From contig DIHE01000206.1 of the NCBI GenBank assembly GCA_002420005.1, positions 339 through 34,894 of the forward strand: DNA of 34,556 nucleotides, given 5' to 3'. The notes under the pieces are model-generated. The model did no database searches. It was not told the DNA's origin and worked only from the letters and a program-made list of their open reading frames with translations. The position numbers and the translations under genes are program-made. This stretch comes from Holophagales bacterium UBA5704. Lineage in GTDB: Bacteria > Acidobacteriota > Thermoanaerobaculia > Multivoradales > UBA5704. The first letter of the stretch is position 1; every line of letters begins with the position of its first letter. Of this stretch, positions 23,901 through 32,900 are shown piece after piece.

Positions 23901-26900
23901 CGCAGACCGCGTGGTGGATCACCACGAAGAGCTGGTGGCGGTCGGGCTCCAGACGCACCAGCACCACGTTGAGCAGCGGGCCGCACGCCAGGTCGAAACG
24001 GTGCCGCGCGTGGTCCGCGGCGAGCCGGTCCGCTTCCGCGCGGCGGCCGGCCGCGGGCAGCGCGGCGAGATCGACGACCGGCATCGCGGTCTGCGCCTCC
24101 GCCAGGATCTGCTGCCGGGGGATGCCATCCACCATCCGGAAGAACGTGCGCAGCACCTCGTGACGCTCCACCAGGCCGCGCAGCGCGGCGGCGAGGGCGG
24201 CCGCGTTCAGGCGGCCGGTGAGACCGACCCGGCTCGGCATGTTGTAGGTGGGCGTTCCCGGGTCGATCCGGTCGAGGAACCAGAGGCGCTCCTGGGCGAA
24301 GGAGAGAGGCGGATCCTGGCTGCGGGGCGCCCGCGCCAGAGGGGGAGCCGCCGGCTGCAGGTCTCCGCGCCGGACCTCCTCGACGGCCGCCGCCAAGCCT
24401 GCCACGGTCGGCCGCTCGAACAAGGTTCGCAGCGGCAGCTCAACGCCGAAGGCGCTGCGCAGGCGCGACATCAACTGCGTGGCGATGAGCGAGTGGCCCC
24501 CCAGATCGAAGAAATTGTCGGTCGCGCCGACCCGCTCACGGTGCAGCACCGCGGCCCAGAGACCGGCGACCAGCTCCTCGGCCGGCGTGCGCGGTGCCAC
24601 AGGACCGGCCGAACCGGCTCCCGCCTCCGGCCTGGGAAGGGCGGCCTGGTCGAGCTTGCCGTTGGCGTTCAACGGCAGCGCGGAGAGCTGCACGAAGGCG
24701 GAAGGAACCATGTGCTCCGGCAGCCGCTGTTTGAGATGGCTCCGCAGCCCTTCGACCCGCAAGTCACCCTGCGTGCCCACCACATAAGCCACCAGGTGGA
24801 GGCCGCCGGATTCCAGCGGCTGCGCGACCGCAACGGCGTCTCGGACCCCGGGGCAGCTCGCCATGGCCGTCTCGACGTCTCCCAGCTCGACGCGGTAGCC
24901 ACGGATCTTCACCTGGCCGTCGGCGCGGCCCAGGTGCTCGATCTGGCCATCGGCCAGGCGGCGCGCCAGGTCTCCCGTCCGATACAGCCGCGCCCCGGAA
25001 TCCATGGCGAAGGGGTCCGGGATCATTTTCTGAGCCGTCAACACCGGATCCTTCAGATAGGCGCGGGCCAGACACGCGCCACCGGCGTAAAGCTCGCCGC
25101 GGACCCCGATCGGCGCCGGCTCGAGCCGGGCATCGAGGAGATGGATGCGCACGTTGCTGATCGGGCGCCCCACCGACGGGATGGCCGGCCAGGAGGCGGT
25201 TGCTCCCTCCAGGGCGAGCTCGCAGACGACATGGGTCTCGGAAGCGCCGTACTGATTGTGCAAGGAGCAGCCGGGGAGCCGATCCAGCAGGTCGCGCACG
25301 GCGGGCGTGACCTGCAGCTGCTCGCCGGCGGTGATGATCTCCCGCAGGCGCATCGGTCGCAGAGCAGAGCGCTCCCGCACATCGGCCAACAGCTTGAGGG
25401 CGGCGAACGGCAGGTGGAGGCGTTCGATGCTCTCGGAAGCGAGGAGCCCGGTGAGCCTTTCGGCGTCCCGCCGGGTCGTCTCATCCACCACGACCAGGGT
25501 TCCCCCCGAGCACCAGGCCGAGAAGATCTCCTGGAAGCTCACGCAGAAACCGAAGGTGGCGAATTGCACCGTCCGGATCCCCTCGCCCGACGGCGAACGG
25601 CTCAGCTGCCAGGAGGCGAGGTTGGCAAAGGCCCGGTGGGTGACCACGATGCCCTTGGGCTGGCCGGTGGAACCCGAGGTATAGATGACATACATCGGAT
25701 GGTCGGGGGTCAACCCGATCCGCTGCGGGTTTTCACCGCTCTCGAACGGGAACGGCTCGACCCCCGGCGGCAGGCAGAGGGCGATCTCACGGTGCCGCGG
25801 GAAGTGCTGCAGCAGCGGCTCTTGAGTCAGGAGGACCGCCAGGCCTGCATCCTCGATGATGGTGGCGAGCCGCTCGCGAGGATAGGCCGGATCGAGGGCC
25901 ACCAGGGCACCGCCGCTCTTGAGAACCGCCAGGGCCGCCACCACCATCTCCAGGGAGCGATCGACACAGATTCCGACCAGCGACTCGGGACCGACGCCCC
26001 GCCGCAGGAGCCCGTGCGCCAGCCGGTTGGCCCGCCGATTGACCTCGCGGTACGAGAGCCGCAGGTCGCCGAAGACCACCGCGACAAGCTCCGGGGTCCG
26101 CTCGACCTGCTCCTCGACCCAGGCATGGATGCACCGGCCTTCCTCCCTCGCGGCGGTGTCGCTCCACTCGATCACGATCTGATGGCGTTCGGCGGCGCTG
26201 AGGAGCGGCAGGGCGGTCAGGGGCCGATCCGGGTCGGCGAGCACGGACACGAGCAGGTGTTCGTAGTGCTGGTAGAACCTCCGGGCGGTGCTGTGATCGA
26301 AGAGGTCGGTATTGTATTCGAGCAGTCCCGACAGCCAGCCCTGCTCCTCGTACCAGAAGAGAGTGAGATCGAACTTGGCGATCCCCAGCTGGATCGACAA
26401 GGGGCTCATCCGGAGGTCGCCGGCCGGCAAGCTTTCGCGCGGCTGGTTCTGCAAGACGCACATGACCTGGAAAAGAGGGTTCCGGCTCATGTCCCGCTCG
26501 GGCTGCAGCTCCTCGACGATGCGTTCGAAGGGGAGATCTTCGTGCGCATAGCCGCCGAGCGCGACGTCGCGCACCCGCAGCAACAGCTCGCGGAAGGTCG
26601 GATCACCGCCCAGGTCGGTGCGCAGAACCACGGTGTTGGAGAAGAAACCGATCACCCCCTCGACGTCCGGGCGGTTGCGGTTGGCGATCGGTGACCCCAC
26701 GGCGAGATCGGTCTGCCCGCTGTAGCGCAGGATCAGCGTCTTGAAAAGGGCCAGAAGGGTCATGAACAGCGTCGCCCCTTCGCGCCGGGAGAGGGCGATC
26801 AGGGCGCGGCCGGTCTCCTGCGGCAGCTGCACGGAAAGGCTGGAGCCGCGGAAGCTCTCGACGGCCGGGCGGGGCCGATCCACGGGCAGCTCCAGCCCCG

Positions 26901-29900
26901 GCGTGCCGGTCAGGCGGTCGCGCCAGTAGGCCAGATGCTTCTCGAGAACCGGACCTTCGAGGTACGAGCGCTGCCAGGCTGCGTAGTCCGCATATTGGAT
27001 CGGCAGCGCCGGGAGCAGGGCCGGCCTGCCGGTGGAAAACGCTGCGTAAAGCGCCGCGATCTCACGGAGAAAGATCACCGCCGACCAGCCGTCCGAAATG
27101 ATGTGGTGCGTCGTGTGGACGAGCACCTGGTCGTCCGCCGCGAGGCGCAAGAGGACGACCCTCATCAGCGGGCCACGCGCAAGGTCGAAGGGCCGCCGCG
27201 ACTCCAGGGTCGCCAGCTGAAGAAGCTCGGTCTCGCGTCGCGCCGGCGGCAGCGCCGCGAGGTCGATGACCGGCACGAGAACCCGTGCTTCCAGACCGAT
27301 CCGCTGGTAAGGCCGGCCCGCGAGATCCCCGAAGGTGGTTCGCAAGGCTTCGTGGCGCCGCGTGAGCTCCTCCAGGGTCGCGACGAAGGGCTCGTGGCGC
27401 AGCGCGCCTTCCAGCCGGAGTGTGGCGGGGATGTTGTAGAAGGCGCTGCCGGGCTCGAGCTGCTCGAGGAACCAGAGCCGTTCCTGGGCGAACGACAAAG
27501 GCAGCGGGCCATCCCGCCTCTCGAGCGGCCGGATCCGCGCCGCGCCCGGGCTCTGCTCTCCCTGCCGGAGCCTCTCGGAGGTGATGACGGCGGCCAACGC
27601 CGAGAGGGTCGGCGTCAGGAACAGAGCACGGATCGCCAGGTCGACTCCGAGAACCTCCCGGACGCGGGCCAACAGGCGAATCCCTTGGAGAGAGTGCCCG
27701 CCCAGCGCGAAGAAATCGTCGTTCCTCCCGACCTCCCGGACTCCGAGAAGGTCGCTCCAGATCCCCGCCAGGAGCTCCTCGACCGGCGTGCGTGGCGCGA
27801 GAGGGTCTTCACCGCGCTCCGCTCCTTCGGCCGGCCGGGGCAGCGCCTTGACGTCGACCTTGCCGTTGGCGGTGACCGGCAGAGCGGCCAGGTGAACCAG
27901 CGCCGCGGGGACCATGAAATCCGGCAGGCGGTCGCGCAGGAAGGCCCGCAAGGCAGAGGACGGAGCCGGCGAGCCCGGGCCGGTGACCACGTACGCCACG
28001 AGGCGGCGGTCGCCCGGCCGGTCCTCGCGGAGCACGACGACGCTCTCCAGAACCTGCGGATGGCGGGCCAGGGTGGCCTCGATCTCACCCAGCTCGATGC
28101 GGTACCCGCGCACCTTCACCTGGTGGTCGAGGCGGCCCAGGAACTCGATCTCGCCATCCGGCCTGGTGCGCGCCAGATCACCGGTGCGATAGAGCCGCTC
28201 CCCCGCAGACGCGGCGTGCGGGTGGGGCACGAAGCTCGCGGCCGTGCGATCCGGCCGGCCGAGGTAGCCTCGCGCGAGGCCCGGGCCGCCCAGGCAGAGC
28301 TCGCCCGCAACGCCGGGGAGAACCGGGTTCCCCCGGAAGTCCAGCAGGTGGGCCTGCATGCGTGCGATCGGGCGGCCGATCGGCAGGCGCTCTCCACCGC
28401 CGTAGAGCTTGACGGTCGCGCAGACCGAGGCCTCGGTCGGGCCGTAGGCATTCCAGAGGCGCCGCCCGCCGGCCCACGCCCGCGCCAGCTCCACGGGGCA
28501 GGCCTCGCCGCCCACGATCAGTGTCGCGAGTCCGGGCAGGTCCTCCGGCGCCAGCGTCGCCAGCACGGTCGGCGGCAGGAGCACGGCGGTGCTCTCCGCG
28601 AGCAGGGCGGTCAGCTCCTCGCGGGAGAGCCGCCGCTCGCGGGGCCCGAGAACCAGCGTGGCACCGGCGCCGAACGCCATGGCGATCTCCCAGGCCGAGG
28701 CGTCGAAACTGAGCGAGGCGAACTGCAGCACGCGGTCGTCCGGCCCGAGACCGAACAGGCCCCGCTGGGCAACCGCCAGGTTGCTCCACCCGCGGTGCGG
28801 GATCATCGCCCCCTTCGGACGGCCGGTCGAGCCCGAGGTGTAGATCACGTAGGCCAGGCTCTCGGGCGTTGCCGTGCGCGGCAGGCGTTCCGCCGCGCCG
28901 GGCTCCGGCAGCACGGTCGCCACCGGGGTCTCGGGCAGGGAGCCCAGCAGGTGCTTTTCGGTGACGAGCGCCAGGATCTTCGCGTCCTCGACCATGAAGG
29001 CGAGACGCTCCCGCGGATAGGCCGGATCGAGCGGCACGTAGGCCGCGCCGGCCTTGAGGACGCCCAGCACGGCCTCGATCATCCAGGGGGAACGCTCGGC
29101 GCACAGCCCCACGCGGGAGTCGGCGGTCGCGCCGAGCGCCCGCAAGCGGCGCGCGAGCCGGTTGGCGCGGCGGTCGAGCCCGGCGTAGCTCAACGCCTCG
29201 CCCGGCGCGGCCACGGCGATGGCGTCCGGCGTCCGATCCGCCCGGCTCTCGAACATCTCCACCACCGAGGCGTCCGGTGCCGCCCCGGCAGGGCCGAGCG
29301 GGTTCCACTCGATCCAGGCCTGGTGCTGTTCGGCCGCGGAGAGCAGCGGGAGGTCCGCCAGGGGCCGGTCCTCCCCCGACACCGCCGCCTCGAGCAGCCG
29401 CTCATACCGGGCGATCAGGCGGTCGATCGTCGCCGCGTCGAACAGGTCGGTGGCGTGGTCGACCGCTCCGAGGAGCCCGGTCTCCAGCGGCTCGAGACGG
29501 AGCACGAGATCGAGCTTCGCCGTCGTTTCGGCTCCGCCCGCCGGCCGGAGCCGCAGATCCCGGATCGCCAGGCTCGCGAAAGGAGCGTTCTCCAGAGCGA
29601 GCATCACCTGGAACAGGGGGGAGTGCGCGAGGTTTCGCTCCGGAGCAAGCTCCTCGACCAGCCGTTCAAACGGCGCATCCTGGTGCAGGTAGGCGGCCAG
29701 GGCGGTCTCCCGCACCCGGCCGAGCAGCTCGCGGAAGGTGGGCAGGCCGCTCAGGTCGCCGCGCATCACCAGGGTGTTGACGAAGAACCCGATCAACCCC
29801 TCGACCTCCTCCCGGTTGCGCCCGGCGATCGGCGAGCCCACCGCGAGGTCGTCCTGCCCGCTGTGGCGTGCGAGAAGAGCCTGGAAACCGGCGAGCAGCG

Positions 29901-32900
29901 CCATGAAGAGCGTCGCCCCCTCGCGCCGGGCGAGAGCTTCGACCCGCCGTGCCAACGCCGCCGGCAGCCGCACCGGCCGCGCCGCGCCGCGGAAGCTCTG
30001 CACCGCCGGCCGCGGCCGGTCGGTGGGCAGCTCCAGGAGCGGCGGCAGGGCGTCCAGCTGCCGCCGCCAGAAGGCGATCTCGCGCTCCAGGACCTCCCCC
30101 TGCAGCCAGGAGCGCTGCCAGAGGGCGAAATCCGCATACTGCACCGGCAGCTCGGGCAAGGGCGACGGCCGGCCCTCGGCAAAGGCGGCATAGAGCGCCG
30201 CGACCTCGCGCACCAGAATGCCCATGGACCAGCCATCGCTCGCGATGTGGTGCAGCGTCAGCGCCAGGAGGCCGTCCTCCCCGGCCAGGTGCAGCAGCAC
30301 GCCGCGCAACAACAGCCCGCGGGTGAGATCGAACGGCCGGCGGGCCTCCTCGCCGGCCAGCGCGGAGGCCACCGCCTCACGCCGGTTTTCCGGCAATCCC
30401 GACAGGTCGACCACCGGCAGCACGAAAGGCACCGCCGCCTCGATGACCTGCACCGGCGCGCCGTCCCGTACGGCGAAGGTGGTGCGCAAAGCCTCGTGGC
30501 GGCGCGTGATCTCACCCAGGCAGAGCGCCAGCACCGCCGGATCCAGCCGCCCTTCGACCCGCAGCACCGCCGGGATGTTGTAGAGCGGACTGCCGGGCTC
30601 GAGCTGATCGACGAACCAGAGGCGCTGCTGCGCAAAGGACAGGGGCTGCGGTCCCTCGCGCCGGGCCGGCGCGAGGGGCGCGATGCCCCCTCCGCCGCGG
30701 CCGTCCGCCTGGCGCAGGGCGGTCTCGACCTGCGCCGCCAGGTCGGCCAGCACCGGGGCCAGGAAGAGGGTGTTCAGCGGCAGCTCGACGCCGAAGGCGC
30801 TGCGCAGGCGCGAGATCATCCGGGTGGCGAGGAGCGAGTGGCCGCCCAGCTCGAAGAAGTGGGCGTTCGCCCCGACCCGGTCGAGACCGAGCATCTCGGC
30901 CCACATGCCGGCGAGGAGCTCCTCGACCGGTGTCTGCGGCGGCAACCGGCCTTCTTCGACGCCCGGGGCCTCCGGAGACGGCAGGGCTTGCCGGTCCACC
31001 TTGCCGTTGGGAGTGAGGGGGAGCTGCGCGAGCTTGACGAAGGCGGAGGGCACCATGTAATCCGGCAGCCGCTCCCGCAACGACCGCCGCAGCCCGTCCA
31101 TCGCCGATCCGGAGGCGTCTCCGGTCACATAGGCGACCAGCCGGCGGTCACCGGGTCCCCCTGCGGATCGGTCCTCGCGCACCATCACCACCGCGTCCCG
31201 GACTCCGGGCAGCGCGGCGAGCACCCCCTCGATCTCGCCCAGCTCGACGCGGAAGCCGCGGATCTTGACCTGGTGGTCGAGCCGGCCCAGGAACTCCAGG
31301 TTCCCATCCGCCAGATGGCGGGCGCGGTCGCCGGTGCGATACAGCCGTCCGCCCGCCCTGGCGCTCCACGGATCCGGAACGAATTTCGCCGCCGTCAGCT
31401 CCGGCTCCCGGGCGTAGCCGTCGGCCAGGCAATCGCCGCCGATGTAGAGATCGCCGGCAAGGCCCGCCGGGCAGGGCGCAAGCTCCGCGTCGAGCACGTG
31501 ATAGCGCGCGTTGTCGATCGGCCGCCCGTACGGGATGCTGGTCCAGCCCGGCGCCACCTCCTCGACCGGGAACACGTTGGACCAGACGGTCGCCTCGGTG
31601 GCGCCGCCCAGCGAGACCACCCGGGCAGCGGGGAACCGGCCACGGATCTTGTCCGGGAGAGCGACCGGAATCCAGTCGCCGCTCAGGAAGACGAGCCGCA
31701 GGGCGGGCCGGCCGCCGGGAGCCGGCCCGGCGAGGAAGGGCACCGTCTGCTCCAGAGCCGCCGGAGCCGAGTCCCAGAAGGTGATCGGCTCTTGTGCCAG
31801 CGCCCGCAGCAGGAGCCCTGGATCCCGGACCTCCTCCTCCGTGGCGATGCGGATCGAGCCCCCCGCCCCCAGCAGGCCGAAGACGTCGAACACCGACAGG
31901 TCGAACGAGAGCGAGGTGACGAACAGCCCCCGGTCGAGAGGGGAGAACGAGAAGGTCCGGTACGCCCAGCGCAGCAGGTTGATCACCGGGCGATGGCGCA
32001 CCATCACCCCCTTGGGTGCGCCGGTGGAGCCGGAGGTGAAGATGACGTAGGCCAGATCGTCCGCAGTGGCCCGGCGCGGCGGCGGCGAGGCCGCGCAGCC
32101 TTCCAGGTCCACGCGATCGAGGCAGACGGCGGCGAGCGGCCCGGGCAGCCCTTCCTGGAGGTCGCGCACCGTGCCGAGCTGCGCGGTCTCGGTGAGCAGG
32201 CAGGAGACGTCGAGCGCCGCGAGGATCCGGCGCAGGCGCGCGGGCGGATGGCCGGTCTCCAGCGGCACGTAGGCCGCACCGGCCTTGAGCACGGCGAGCA
32301 GGGCCACGATCATGTCCGGGCCGCGGCGCAGGTGGATGCCGGCCATCGCGCCGCGGCGCAGACCACGGCAGACGAGGTGATGGGCGAGGCGGTTGGCCCG
32401 CTCCTCGATCCGGCCGTAGGTGATCTCCGCGCCCTGCCAGACCACCGCGACCGCGTCCGGGGTCCTCGCGGCCCACGCCTCGAACGGCTCGTGGATCAGG
32501 GTCGTTTCCTCGCGGGCGACCGCGGTGTCGTTCCATTCCAGCAGCGCCTGGTGGGTCTCGGCCTCCGAGAGCCACGGCAGATCCCGAAGCGGCTGCTCAG
32601 ACCGTTCGGTGATCCCGCCGAGCAGAGCGTTCAGATGGCCGAGCAGGCGCAGCGCCGCCGCGGCGTCGATCCGGGCGCGGTCGTATTTCAGTTGCAGCAG
32701 GAGCCGGTCCGTCCCGCCGAGGACCAGACCGACAGGGTAGTTGGTGGTCTCGAAGAGGCGCAGGTTTCCGACCGGCAGGTGGCTGGAGCCGCCGTCTCCG
32801 GCCTGGGGGTAGCTCTCGAAGACATGGAGGGATTCGAACAGCGGCGAGCCGGCGGGGACCTCGCTCCAGCGCTGGATTTGCGCCAGCGGGGTGTGCTCGA

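Noticed and set aside
20710..26694. A 1994-codon open frame on the plus strand opposite the NRPS
   Set aside because: It lies wholly antisense to clear C-A-T modules. Its protein is low-complexity (Arg/Gln/Gly/His-rich) with no domain, as expected for a shadow frame in very GC-rich coding DNA.
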